Positions 8,920-16,903 of a stretch of DNA of 64,000 bases are shown in pieces. Source of the stretch: Streptomyces sp. NBC_01341 (GTDB lineage Bacteria > Actinomycetota > Actinomycetes > Streptomycetales > Streptomycetaceae). Made by a program: the position numbers and the translations under genes. The DNA is taken from contig NZ_CP108364.1 in assembly GCF_035946055.1 (NCBI RefSeq), forward strand, positions 5,022,001 to 5,086,000, given 5' to 3'. Within the stretch, counting starts at the first letter, position 1. Each line of letters opens with the position of its first letter. The notes below the pieces were generated by a model, which was given only the letters and a program-made list of their open reading frames with translations, was not told the origin of the DNA and did not search any database.

Positions 8920-9537
8920 ATGGGAGAGCAGAAAGTGCCTACCGGACGCGGCAAGCGCCGACTCGGCGTGATGGGCGGGACGTTCGACCCGATCCATCAC
9001 GGCCACCTCGTGGCTGCCAGCGAAGTGGCCGCCCATTTCGACCTGGACGAGGTCGTCTTCGTGCCGACGGGGCAGCCGTGGCAGAAAAGCCACAAGCAGG
9101 TGTCCCCGGCCGAGGACCGCTATCTCATGACGGTCATCGCCACCGCGTCCAACCCGCAGTTCTCGGTGAGCCGCAGCGACATCGACCGTGGCGGTCCGAC
9201 CTACACGATCGATACGCTGCGGGATCTGTGCACGGCCCACGGTGACGCGGACCTGTTCTTCATCACCGGCGCCGACGCCCTGTCCCAGATCCTCACCTGG
9301 CGGGACGCCGAGGAGCTGTTCTCGCTCTCCCACTTCATCGGTGTGACCCGGCCGGGTCACGTGCTGACCGACGACGGACTGCCCGAGGGCGGTGTCTCGC
9401 TGGTGGAGGTGCCCGCACTGGCGATCTCGTCCACGGACTGCCGGGCGAGGGTCGCGCAAGGGGAGCCGGTCTGGTACCTGGTGCCGGACGGTGTCGTCCG
9501 CTACATCGACAAGCGCCAGCTGTACCGCGGCGAATGA
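8920..9537 (+). CDS. nadD: Nicotinate-nucleotide adenylyltransferase
   Basis: Joins ATP and nicotinate mononucleotide to form deamido-NAD in NAD synthesis. The 205-residue product has the nucleotidyltransferase start [15 protein letters not shown] with the HxGH-type histidines, then [29 protein letters not shown] and the C-terminal [10 protein letters not shown] signature of the family. I start at ATG 8920, which follows TAGGGT (8905-8910), rather than at the in-frame GTG 8899. The next genes (an LCP-like protein and rsfS) follow closely in the same direction, the usual streptomycete order. Confidence 0.95.
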   Translation: MGEQKVPTGRGKRRLGVMGGTFDPIHHGHLVAASEVAAHFDLDEVVFVPTGQPWQKSHKQVSPAEDRYLMTVIATASNPQFSVSRSDIDRGGPTYTIDTLRDLCTAHGDADLFFITGADALSQILTWRDAEELFSLSHFIGVTRPGHVLTDDGLPEGGVSLVEVPALAISSTDCRARVAQGEPVWYLVPDGVVRYIDKRQLYRGE

Positions 9538-9556
9538 GCCACGGAGAGGGGCACCT

Positions 9557-11317
9557 GTGACCGACCGCCAGAACCCGTACGACCCGTACTACCAGCAGCA
9601 GCCGCAGATCATCGGCTACGACGAGTACGGGCAGCCGGTCTACCAGCAGCAGGGGCAGCAGCAGTACGACCCGTACACGCAACAGCAGACCCAGCAGACC
9701 CCGCAGGACGGACAGTCCTCGCAGGACGGACAGTCCCCGCAGGGCTACGGCTACGACCCGTACGCCGGAACGCAGCAGTACGACCCGTACGCGGCCCAGC
9801 ACGCGCAGCAGCAGGGACAGCAGGCCCAGCAGGGGTACGGGTACGACGAGGGCTACGCCGGTCACGGCTACGGCACCGGCACGCAGCCCGTCGTGGACGA
9901 CTCCACCCAGCAGTGGGCCGCCGCCCCCGTCCCGGCCCCCGCCGCCCCGGCGCCCGCCCCCGCCCCCGTCGCAGCTCCGCCGCCGGACGAGCGGCGCGAG
10001 CCCGAGCCGCAGGCAGGTCCCGGTGTGCCCGGGCAGCGCCGCGCCGACGGCGACTACCGCACGGAGCAGTTCTCCTTCATCGAGGAGCCGGACGAGAACT
10101 CCGAAGACGTCATCGACTGGCTGAAATTCACCGAGAGCAGGAGCGAGCGGCGCGAGGAGGCACGGCGGCGCGGGCACAACCGGATGGTCGCGCTGATAGT
10201 CGTCGTGGCACTCGTGGTCGTAGGCGGAGCCGGCTACCTCTGGTTCGCCGGAAAGATCCCGGGTGTCGCGGGCAAGGACGAGCAGAGTGCCGCGGCCGCC
10301 GGCCCGCAGAAGAGGGACGTCATAGTCGTCCACCTGCACAACACCAAGAAGGGCGGCACCTCCACGGCGCTGCTCGTCGACAACGTCACCACCAAGCAGG
10401 GCACCACCGTCCTTCTGCCCAACTCCCTCGCGGTGGCCGGGGACGACGGTTCCACCACCACCCTGGGGAAGTCCGTCGACGACGACGGCTCCAGCGGAAC
10501 CCGCGAAGCGATCGACACATTGCTCGGCACCAGCATCAGCGGCACCTGGCGGCTCGACACGCCCTACCTCGAGAACCTCGTCGAGCTCGTCGGCAACATC
10601 GAGGTCGACACCGACACAGCCGTGCCCGCCGCCGAGAAGGGCGCTTCACCGCTGGTACGCAAGGGCGAGGGCCAGACGCTGAGCGGTCAGACGGCCGTCG
10701 CGTACGCCACCTACCAGGGGCCGGGTGAGCCCGAGGCCAACCAGCTCATGCGCTTCGGGCAGGTCATGCGCGGCGTGCTCCGCAAGCTCTCGGAGGACCC
10801 CAAGGCGGCGACCGTCACCATCGAGACGCTCGCGCAGATCCTCGATCCGTCCCTGCCGGAGCAGGACCTCGGTGCCTCGCTCGCGAAGCTCGCCGGCCAC
10901 GCCAAGGTCGGTGACTACAAGACGGAACTGCTTCCGGTCCAGAACGACGGCACCCTCACCGACAGTGCCACCGAGAGCGTCGTCAAGGACGTTCTGGGCG
11001 GCAAGGTGAAGGCTCCGGACCAGGACGCGGCGGTGCGCGTGGGGATCAAGAACGCCACTGGCAGCACCCGCGGTACCGAGAGCGCCCGGGTCCAGCTGGT
11101 CAACGGCGGCTACGCCTTCGTCGACGGCGGCAGGGCGGACACGGTGGCCTCTTCCGCAGTGGTCTACGGGGCCGCGGAGGACAAGGCGAAGGCGGTCGAG
11201 GTCGCGAAGACACTCGGGCTGCCGGAAAGCGCCGCCGAGAAGGGCAAGCCCGCCGCCAACGCGGACGTGACCGTGGTCCTCGGTCAGGACTACGAGATCC
11301 CGAAGCAGACGTCGTAA
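9557..11317 (+). CDS. LCP-like protein with LytR C-terminal domain, catalytic residues degenerate
   Basis: A 586-residue protein. The first 160 residues are a low-complexity cytoplasmic tail rich in Gln, Tyr and Pro with repeated YDPY units. One transmembrane helix follows (about 210-230, VALIVVVALVVVGGAGYLWF). Outside the cell is a domain laid out like LytR-CpsA-Psr proteins, which attach glycopolymers to the cell wall, followed by a LytR_C domain (AVRVGIKNATG to the end). The arginines normally seen around the LCP active site are not evident: where a canonical protein has an Arg-rich stretch this one reads YATYQGPGEPEANQLMRFGQ. It may have lost transferase activity and act as a binding protein. 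GTG 9557 follows GGAGAGGGG. Confidence 0.8.
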   Translation: MTDRQNPYDPYYQQQPQIIGYDEYGQPVYQQQGQQQYDPYTQQQTQQTPQDGQSSQDGQSPQGYGYDPYAGTQQYDPYAAQHAQQQGQQAQQGYGYDEGYAGHGYGTGTQPVVDDSTQQWAAAPVPAPAAPAPAPAPVAAPPPDERREPEPQAGPGVPGQRRADGDYRTEQFSFIEEPDENSEDVIDWLKFTESRSERREEARRRGHNRMVALIVVVALVVVGGAGYLWFAGKIPGVAGKDEQSAAAAGPQKRDVIVVHLHNTKKGGTSTALLVDNVTTKQGTTVLLPNSLAVAGDDGSTTTLGKSVDDDGSSGTREAIDTLLGTSISGTWRLDTPYLENLVELVGNIEVDTDTAVPAAEKGASPLVRKGEGQTLSGQTAVAYATYQGPGEPEANQLMRFGQVMRGVLRKLSEDPKAATVTIETLAQILDPSLPEQDLGASLAKLAGHAKVGDYKTELLPVQNDGTLTDSATESVVKDVLGGKVKAPDQDAAVRVGIKNATGSTRGTESARVQLVNGGYAFVDGGRADTVASSAVVYGAAEDKAKAVEVAKTLGLPESAAEKGKPAANADVTVVLGQDYEIPKQTS

Positions 11318-11377
11318 GGGCTGTCGGCGGTCCGTGAGACCCTAGAGGTTGATCTGACCGCCGACGAAAGCCTGCAT

Positions 11378-11809
11378 GTGACCGCCACGGACCGCTCCAT
11401 CGAGCTCATCACCGCCGCCGCCCAGGCGGCGGCCGACCGGCTCGCGCACGACATCATCGCCTACGACGTCAGCGACGTCCTGTCGATCACCGACGCCTTC
11501 CTCGTGGCCTCGGCTCCCAACGACCGCCAGGTCAAGTCGATCGTCGACGAGATCGAGGAGCGGCTGCAGAAGGAGCTCGGCGCCAAGCCGGTGCGCCGCG
11601 AGGGCGACCGCGACGCCCGCTGGATCCTGCTCGACTACGTCGACATCGTGATCCACGTCCAGCACAGCGAGGAGCGCGTGTTCTACGCGCTCGAGCGACT
11701 GTGGAAGGACTGCCCCGAGATCGCCCTTCCGGAGGACGCGGTCAAGACCCGGGGCAAGGCCGAGGAGCACGCCCAGCTCAACGGCGGCACGGAAGGTGAG
11801 CAGAGCTGA
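11378..11809 (+). CDS. rsfS: Ribosome silencing factor RsfS
   Basis: A 143-residue member of the RsfS/Iojap family, which binds ribosomal protein uL14 and blocks subunit joining when nutrients run low. The core contains DIIAYDVSDVLSITDAFLVASAPNDRQVKSIVDEIEE and WILLDYVDIVIHVQ, the conserved DYVDIVIHVF-like block. The start is GTG. Its stop codon overlaps the CTG start of the next gene, which suggests coupled translation. Confidence 0.95.
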   Translation: MTATDRSIELITAAAQAAADRLAHDIIAYDVSDVLSITDAFLVASAPNDRQVKSIVDEIEERLQKELGAKPVRREGDRDARWILLDYVDIVIHVQHSEERVFYALERLWKDCPEIALPEDAVKTRGKAEEHAQLNGGTEGEQS

Positions 11810-12459
11810 ACGGCAGCAGCAGCGGCAGAGGCCGCAGGATCGTCCTCTGGCGCCACGGCCAGACGGCGTGGAACCTGGAGCGGCGCTTCCAGGGGTCCAC
11901 GGACATCGAGCTGACCGAGGCCGGCGTCGGGCAGGCCCGTCGGGCCGCCCGGCTGCTCGCCTCGCTGGGGCCGGACGCGATCGTGGCGTCCGACCTGAAC
12001 CGGGCAGCGGCCACGGCCGCCGAGCTCGCCTCGGTCACGGGCCTGGCCGTCGCGCATGACTCCGCCCTGCGCGAGACGTACGCGGGTGCCTGGCAAGGGC
12101 TCACGCACGAGGAGATCGTCGAGCAGTTCGGCGAGCAGTACGCCGCGTGGAAGCGCGGCGAGCCCGTGCGCCGGGGCGGTGGCGAGCTGGAGACCGAGGT
12201 GGCCGACAGGGCCGCCCCGGTCGTCCTGGAACACGCCGGCAAGCTGCCGGACGCGGGGACGCTCGTCGTCGTGAGTCACGGCGGCACGATCCGGACGACC
12301 ATCGGCCGTCTGCTCGGTCTCGAGTCCCATCACTGGGAAGGGCTCGGCGGGCTGTCGAACTGCTGCTGGTCCGTTCTGGGCGAGGGCGCCCGCGGCTGGC
12401 GCCTGCTCGAGCACAACGCCGGGACGCTTCCCGAACCGGTGCTCGGGGACGACGACTGA
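11806..12459 (+). CDS. Histidine phosphatase (phosphoglycerate mutase-like), CTG start
   Basis: A 217-residue protein of the histidine phosphatase superfamily. The phosphorylated histidine lies in LWRHGQTAWN (His17); ETYAGAWQG supplies the acidic residue and VSHGGTIR the second histidine. The start is unusual. In this frame a TGA at 11797-11799 stops any longer version, and no ATG, GTG or TTG occurs before the essential RHG motif. CTG at 11806 is therefore the only reasonable start. It overlaps the rsfS stop as CTGA and has GGAAGG (11791-11796) at a fitting distance. The substrate is unknown; true glycolytic mutases are usually longer. Confidence 0.88.
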   Translation: MNGSSSGRGRRIVLWRHGQTAWNLERRFQGSTDIELTEAGVGQARRAARLLASLGPDAIVASDLNRAAATAAELASVTGLAVAHDSALRETYAGAWQGLTHEEIVEQFGEQYAAWKRGEPVRRGGGELETEVADRAAPVVLEHAGKLPDAGTLVVVSHGGTIRTTIGRLLGLESHHWEGLGGLSNCCWSVLGEGARGWRLLEHNAGTLPEPVLGDDD

Positions 12460-12576
12460 CGGGTGCCGCGAGGCCCTTCCACCGCCGGTCGGGACCGGAT
12501 TTCGCTTTCCGGCTTGTCGCAGGCTAAAGTTCTTCTTGTTCGCAGCGCGGAAACGCAGGGAAACACAGCGGACAGC

Positions 12577-12649
12577 GGGGCTATAGCTCAGTTGGTAGAG
12601 CGCCTGCATGGCATGCAGGAGGTCAGGAGTTCAATTCTCCTTAGCTCCA
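12577..12649 (+). tRNA. tRNA-Ala (GGC)
   Basis: A 73-nt cloverleaf. The acceptor stem GGGGCTA pairs with TAGCTCC (one G-U), followed by discriminator A. The D arm reads TAGCTCAGTTGGTAGAGC. The anticodon stem CCTGC/GCAGG encloses loop ATGGCAT, giving anticodon GGC. The T arm contains GTTCAATTC. CCA is not encoded. It is identical to the copy at 13451. Confidence 0.97.
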
Positions 12650-12654
12650 CAGTC

Positions 12655-12692
12655 AAGATCCCGTCCCCAACAGGGGACGGGATCTTTTTTCG
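12655..12692 (+). terminator. Rho-independent terminator after the first tRNA-Ala
   Basis: GATCCCGTCCCC and GGGGACGGGATC form a perfect 12-bp stem with loop AACA, followed directly by a run of T residues. Confidence 0.9.
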
Positions 12693-12931
12693 CCCCCTGT
12701 TGGGGACGGGAAGGGCGACTCGCGCGGGCGCCTCCCCAACTGCCCTGCCCCGCCGGGCACAAGGGGCGACAGGGTGCCCGGGCCCCTGTCCCGGCGACGT
12801 GTCGGCCCGCGCGGTGCCGTTCCTTCAGGCCAAAGGCGGGTGACGGGGCCGTCGTCGGGCTGACCCCCTTGCGGGGCCATGGCAGAATCGGAGCGCCGGA
12901 GGGGGCGACGGACCGATCGGGAGGGAGCGCG

Positions 12932-13069
12932 ATGCCTGCGAGCCGCGTACGGGTCCCCGACCCGCCGCTTGCCCTCACCGCGACCCATGGCCCCACCGCG
13001 GACGGCGGCTACGCCGTTCCGCGAGAGAACTCCTTCGCGTGCACGGCCTGCGGCCACAGTCGGAGCTGA
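12932..13069 (+). CDS. Small hypothetical protein (45 aa)
   Basis: A 45-residue ORF with a strong ribosome site (GGGAGGGAG) before its ATG. It ends with CTACGHSRS, one CxxC pair of the kind seen in zinc-binding stubs. It stops four bases before the next ATG, which fits an operon with the zinc-ribbon-like protein that follows. Function unknown. Confidence 0.5.
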   Translation: MPASRVRVPDPPLALTATHGPTADGGYAVPRENSFACTACGHSRS

Positions 13070-13073
13070 CCGG

Positions 13074-13307
13074 ATGGGTGCACACAGGCGGAAGTGTGAC
13101 TGGTGCGGCAGCGGCACGCCCATCGTCAGGGACATGGACCCCGTCAACGCGGAGTTCCAGTACTGGTGCGAGGAGTGCGCGCGGGCGCTGATCATAAAAG
13201 GCGACGCCATCGAGACGTACCGAGAGCTCGAAGGGGAGCCGATCTACGGACGGCTCCTTGAGGAGCACTGCACTCTCAAGCGGTTCTACTCCTTCGCGAC
13301 CGCCTGA
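13074..13307 (+). CDS. Small zinc-ribbon-like protein (77 aa)
   Basis: A 77-residue protein with two CxxC pairs (KCDWCG near the N terminus and YWCEECA about 20 residues later), a likely single zinc site. The rest is helical with acidic and aromatic residues (IETYRELEGEPIYGRLLEEH). Located between the two tRNA-Ala genes. No function can be assigned. Confidence 0.6.
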   Translation: MGAHRRKCDWCGSGTPIVRDMDPVNAEFQYWCEECARALIIKGDAIETYRELEGEPIYGRLLEEHCTLKRFYSFATA

Positions 13308-13384
13308 CGGGGGCGGCCGGAGCCGTACGAACCGTACGCCGGGGGCCGGCTGCCGGTCGGGCCGAGCCCAGGTGGAAACGATTT

Positions 13385-13412
13385 TTGATGGGCCGGGGGG
13401 ACCGTGTAATGT
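13385..13412 (+). promoter_or_regulatory. Promoter of the second tRNA-Ala
   Basis: TTGATG (13385-13390) and TAATGT (13407-13412) are spaced by 16 bp, a good housekeeping promoter about 40 bases upstream of the tRNA. Confidence 0.6.
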
Positions 13413-13450
13413 TCTCGATGTCGCCAGGGAAACCGGGCGGCAAACAACAC

Positions 13451-13523
13451 GGGGCTATAGCTCAGTTGGTAGAGCGCCTGCATGGCATGCAGGAGGTCAG
13501 GAGTTCAATTCTCCTTAGCTCCA
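13451..13523 (+). tRNA. tRNA-Ala (GGC), second copy
   Basis: Base-for-base identical to the tRNA at 12577-12649, with the same anticodon GGC and no encoded CCA. It has its own promoter and terminator, so the two copies are separate transcription units. Confidence 0.97.
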
Positions 13524-13529
13524 CAGAGA

Positions 13530-13564
13530 AGAAGCGGGTCATCCACATCGGGTGACCCGCTTCT
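13530..13564 (+). terminator. Terminator after the second tRNA-Ala
   Basis: AGAAGCGGGTCA and TGACCCGCTTCT form a perfect 12-bp stem with an 11-nt loop seven bases after the tRNA. Only a weak T run follows. Confidence 0.8.
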
Positions 13565-13594
13565 CGTTGTTCGGGTCCTCTCTCGTCGGGGTGG

Positions 13595-15169
13595 TCAGCC
13601 CCGGCCGCTGCCCAGTGCCTTGCGCTGGGCGCTGGGCAGTGCGGGGCGTTCGGCGGGTGCCTGTTCCATGCGCAGAGCCAGTGCCGGGCAGCGCCGTACC
13701 GCTCGCTGGGCCCGGCCCCGCAGGTGCATCGGAACGGCGGCGTCCGCGAGTGCGGGATAGCCGTCGGGCCCCAGTCTGATCAGCTCGGGGACGATGTCCG
13801 CGCAGAGCCCGTGTCCCTGGCAGAGCGTCCAGTCCACGGCGAGCTTCTCCCCGCTCGGGATGGACTCCTCCAGGTCCTCGTATCCAGCGGCGGGCAGCGG
13901 GAGCACGCCCAGCGTCTCGCGTCCGCAGCCACCGTCCAGAACGTGTGCGGCGAGGTCGTCCGTGAAGGCGGAGAGGGTGGACGACAGGAAGCGGGCCGAG
14001 CCGTCCGGGTGCTTGCAGGCCCCGCGGCCCTTCACGGCCTGGGTCACCTCGCGCAGTGCCTCCAGCGCCGCCGGCCCGCCGCCGTTCAGCACGTCCGAGA
14101 GGCCGCCCGCCGCCGCCGGCAGTCCCAGCTTGCAGGGCCCGCACTGGCCGGCTGTTTCGGCGGCCAGCCAGTTGGCGATCCGGAGAGACTCGCCGATCGG
14201 ACAGGTGTCGGGGCCGATCGGCAGGATGGCCCCGGCGCCGAGTGCTCCGCCCGCCGCCGCCAGGGAGGCTCTGGAGACCACGGCATCGTGCGAGGCGATG
14301 GCGTCGATCCAGTTGCCGTGATAGCCGCCGGTGAGGACCCCCTGCGGCAGGGGCGGGGCTCCCGCGAGCTGCAGGACGTACCGCAGGGGTACCCCGGTGG
14401 GCACCTCGATGACCATCGGGGTCGCCACGGCCCCGGAGACGGTGAGCAGGACCGTGCCCGGTTCGTCGTGCAGGCCCGTGTGCCCGTAGCGGCGGGAACC
14501 GATACGCGCGGCAACCGCGAGCTGGGCGTACGTCTCCGCGTTCGACAGCAGTGTCGGTGCGCCGGCGACGCCCGACTCGGCCGCGCGCTCGCGGCGCCCC
14601 GGAGGCAGTGCGGGACCGCCGTTCACGGCCCGGATGACGGCGGACGCCTCCCCGGAGACCATGCGCTCGGGGGTGCGCACGACGCGGGCTCGCAGGTGCT
14701 GGCCGCGCTTGTCGGACAGACCGCGTTCGGCCAGGGCGGCCCGGACGGATATCTCCGTGGAGTTGCGGGTGACGGCCACGACCAGCGTGCGGGCACCGAG
14801 TGCCTCGGCGGCGAGCAGTGCGCCGTCCAGGATGAGGTGCGGAGCACGGTTGAGCAGCACGGTGTCCTTGCGGCAGGCGGGTTCGCCCTCGCTGCCGTTG
14901 ATCACGACGACGGGCCTCACCCCGCGCCGTATGGACGCCTTCGCCACCGCGCGGAGCTTCTTACCGAACGGGAATCCCGCGCCGCCCCGGCCGCGCAGGG
15001 AGATGGCCTCGGCCAGCTCGGCGAGTCGCTCGCCCGTCATCGGTTCGAGCGGGCCGTGCACCTTCAGGTGCATGGCGAGATCGAGGCGTTCCACCAGGTC
15101 GAAGCCGGTGGTCAGCTGGGGGAGGCCGACGACGCGGACCTCGGGTACATCGGGGAGGGGGACGTTCAA
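13595..15169 (-). CDS. NuoF-like flavo-iron-sulfur protein with C-terminal ferredoxin domain
   Basis: A 524-residue protein resembling the NADH-binding subunit of complex I. The FMN/NADH region has LRGRGGAGFPFGKKLRAV and INGSEGEPACRKD; an SLBB-like stretch follows. A reduced iron-sulfur site reads AGQCGPCKLG with a later GACKHPDG, one cysteine fewer than canonical NuoF. The last 80 residues form a ferredoxin-like domain with cysteines in LCQGHGLCADI and RRCPALAL, the spacing seen in 3Fe-4S ferredoxins. The start is TTG, overlapping the stop of the upstream membrane gene as TTGA, so the two are translationally coupled. Together they look like an electron-transfer pair feeding electrons from NAD(P)H to a membrane heme protein. 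Confidence 0.85.
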   Translation of the reverse strand: MNVPLPDVPEVRVVGLPQLTTGFDLVERLDLAMHLKVHGPLEPMTGERLAELAEAISLRGRGGAGFPFGKKLRAVAKASIRRGVRPVVVINGSEGEPACRKDTVLLNRAPHLILDGALLAAEALGARTLVVAVTRNSTEISVRAALAERGLSDKRGQHLRARVVRTPERMVSGEASAVIRAVNGGPALPPGRRERAAESGVAGAPTLLSNAETYAQLAVAARIGSRRYGHTGLHDEPGTVLLTVSGAVATPMVIEVPTGVPLRYVLQLAGAPPLPQGVLTGGYHGNWIDAIASHDAVVSRASLAAAGGALGAGAILPIGPDTCPIGESLRIANWLAAETAGQCGPCKLGLPAAAGGLSDVLNGGGPAALEALREVTQAVKGRGACKHPDGSARFLSSTLSAFTDDLAAHVLDGGCGRETLGVLPLPAAGYEDLEESIPSGEKLAVDWTLCQGHGLCADIVPELIRLGPDGYPALADAAVPMHLRGRAQRAVRRCPALALRMEQAPAERPALPSAQRKALGSGRG

Positions 15170-16473
15170 GGTCGTTCTCCTGCGGGTGCGTGCCAGGGTG
15201 CCCCGGCCGGGGGCGGGTAGAGCGGCCCGGGCAGTTGCTCGGTCTCCTGGTCGGATGCGGTGGCCGGATAAGCGGTCTGCGCGGGCGTGGGTGCCTGAGC
15301 CGGGAGAGCGGGGGAGGGGGCGGGCCAGCGGGCGTCCGTTCCCTCCTGCGAGGCGGCGGACGCCCGGGAGACCGCCCGGTACGCCGCCGAGATGCCCGGC
15401 CGCGTTCCGGTGGACGCCCCCGGTGCCGGCCCGAGCCGGTCGGAGACGCGAGGCGGGGCCTCGTACGGCGCCTCGTAGGACGGAGCCTCGTAACGCGGCT
15501 GCTCGTACGGGGGCTGCGCGTAGGGAGTCTGCTCGAACGGTGCCTGGCCGTACGCCGCGGACCCGTACCCGAACCCGGGTGCGTCGAGGGGCGGAGACGA
15601 CGGTGCCGCCAGTGTCCGGGGGCGGACCGGGGTGCCGCGTACGCCGCGGTCGTCGTCACCCCAGCCGGGAGCGTCCGGCGGCAGACCCCGGCGTGGCTGC
15701 GGCGGCGCGTGTTCCGCACCGGGGAGCGGCGAGGAGCGGACGACCGGGTCGGATGCCGACGGCGGCCCCGCCGAGCCGATCAGGTCGGTGACCAGCTCGA
15801 CGATCAGCCTCCTGGCCGGGCCGGGGAGCAGCCGCAGACAGAGCGCGGCCGCCACAGCGAGGAGGCAGAGCATGTACATCACGACGACCCAGGTCGCCGG
15901 CTGCCGACCCGCGTACAGACCGTGTACCAGGGCGGAGCACCATGCCGGGTATGCCAGTGCGTGCAGCGCGCGCCAGCGGCCGGCGATCTTGCCGGGTGTC
16001 GCGAACGCGCTGCGCATGGCGCCGGTGGCAGCGGTGACGATCATGAGCAGTCCGGCCAACGAGCCGAAGCCGATCAGACCGGCGGTGCCGCCGACACCCG
16101 TGCCGAAGGGTATGAGGGCACCCAGCAGACCGACGTGCCCGAGGGCGACCTTCACCGTGCCGTGCAGCAGGAGGAGGCCGAGCGAGCTGACGGCGGCGGC
16201 CCGGTGGATGCCCTGGCAGACGAGCCGCTGGCGGGTCGAGAGGAACAGCCGGTCGGTGGCCAGCAGGCCCCATGCGACGGCCGCGGTGAGCAACACCAGC
16301 GTCAGGACGCCGGTGGTGAAGTCGAACGCGGTGCGCATGCCGTCGCTCCCGGCGACGGCGAGCAGCGGAATGAGGACCAGCGCCGCGACGGTCATTCCGC
16401 CCTGTGTCTGGCGGCTCATACCTGGACTCGGACTCATGGAGGGGGACGAGCGGATCCTGCGATGAGGCTTCAT
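15166..16473 (-). CDS. Ferric reductase-like/cytochrome b-type membrane protein
   Basis: A 435-residue protein with about six transmembrane helices in its first 210 residues. Histidines suited to heme binding appear in CQGIHRAAAVSSLGLLLLHGTVK and WRALHALAYPAWCSALVHGLY, the pattern of ferric-reductase-like and YedZ-type domains. The C-terminal 200 residues are cytoplasmic, Pro/Tyr-rich and repetitive (YEAPSYEAPYEAPP). I chose ATG 16473, which has CGGAG at a good distance. It is coupled to the NuoF-like gene by a 4-bp overlap. The likely role is transmembrane electron transfer; the acceptor is unknown. Confidence 0.8.
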   Translation of the reverse strand: MKPHRRIRSSPSMSPSPGMSRQTQGGMTVAALVLIPLLAVAGSDGMRTAFDFTTGVLTLVLLTAAVAWGLLATDRLFLSTRQRLVCQGIHRAAAVSSLGLLLLHGTVKVALGHVGLLGALIPFGTGVGGTAGLIGFGSLAGLLMIVTAATGAMRSAFATPGKIAGRWRALHALAYPAWCSALVHGLYAGRQPATWVVVMYMLCLLAVAAALCLRLLPGPARRLIVELVTDLIGSAGPPSASDPVVRSSPLPGAEHAPPQPRRGLPPDAPGWGDDDRGVRGTPVRPRTLAAPSSPPLDAPGFGYGSAAYGQAPFEQTPYAQPPYEQPRYEAPSYEAPYEAPPRVSDRLGPAPGASTGTRPGISAAYRAVSRASAASQEGTDARWPAPSPALPAQAPTPAQTAYPATASDQETEQLPGPLYPPPAGAPWHAPAGERP

Positions 16474-16714
16474 GGGGGCGACTCCGAATGGTTCGGCAAA
16501 GCGGTCCCGTTGCCGCATGCTAGGTCGCCGCATACTGGCCGGTACGAGGTTTGAAGTGTTGCCCCGATAGGGGGCAGTACGCGGAGTAACCCCCGGACTG
16601 TGTAGGTCCTGCGGAGGGTTCGTGCCCATCATGTGCCCAGGGTTCGCGGTCGGGGCGGGTCCTGAGTGAGGCGTTCGCCGGGTAACTGCCGGGCCGGGCT
16701 CCGGGCCCGTGCGG

Positions 16715-16720
16715 TACCCT
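16715..16720 (+). promoter_or_regulatory. -10 box of the leuS leader transcript
   Basis: TACCCT lies six bases before the ATG of the leader peptide, so the transcript probably starts on or next to that ATG. Confidence 0.5.
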
Positions 16721-16726
16721 GACGCC

Positions 16727-16765
16727 ATGCGTGCCGTATGCCTTCTGCTCAGCGAGCCGCGCTGA
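16727..16765 (+). CDS. Leucine-codon leader peptide of leuS (12 aa)
   Basis: A 12-codon ORF reading MRAVCLLLSEPR with three consecutive leucine codons (CTT CTG CTC), located about 140 bases before leuS and followed by a terminator-like hairpin. This is the classic layout of ribosome-mediated attenuation: stalling at leucine codons when charged tRNA-Leu is scarce would alter folding of the downstream RNA. GCCGCGC (16756-16762, inside the leader) can pair with GCGCGGC (16802-16808), just ahead of the terminator, as one possible competing fold. Function is inferred from layout. Confidence 0.75.
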   Translation: MRAVCLLLSEPR

Positions 16766-16809
16766 CCACTCCCGACCGGTGAGAACGCCTGGTCGGACTC
16801 GGCGCGGCG

Positions 16810-16834
16810 TCCCCTCCTGTGCGAGGGGATTTTT
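16810..16834 (+). terminator. Attenuator hairpin upstream of leuS
   Basis: TCCCCTC (16810-16816) and GAGGGGA (16823-16829) form a 7-bp stem with a 6-nt loop followed by TTTT. It lies between the leader peptide and leuS and is the probable regulated terminator. Confidence 0.75.
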
Positions 16835-16903
16835 CGTTTCCGTAGACGTGTGTCCGTAGACGGTGGGCGCCGGCAGATGACGATCGATGGAGCTTTGAGG
16901 ATC

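Noticed and set aside
12577-13523. tRNA-Ala genes as attachment site of an integrated element
   Set aside because: Both copies are complete, no integrase is near them, and the sequence between them holds small backbone-like genes.
16721-16850. T-box riboswitch upstream of leuS
   Set aside because: No recognisable T-box motif or specifier loop layout. The short ORF with three Leu codons and a terminator explains the region better.
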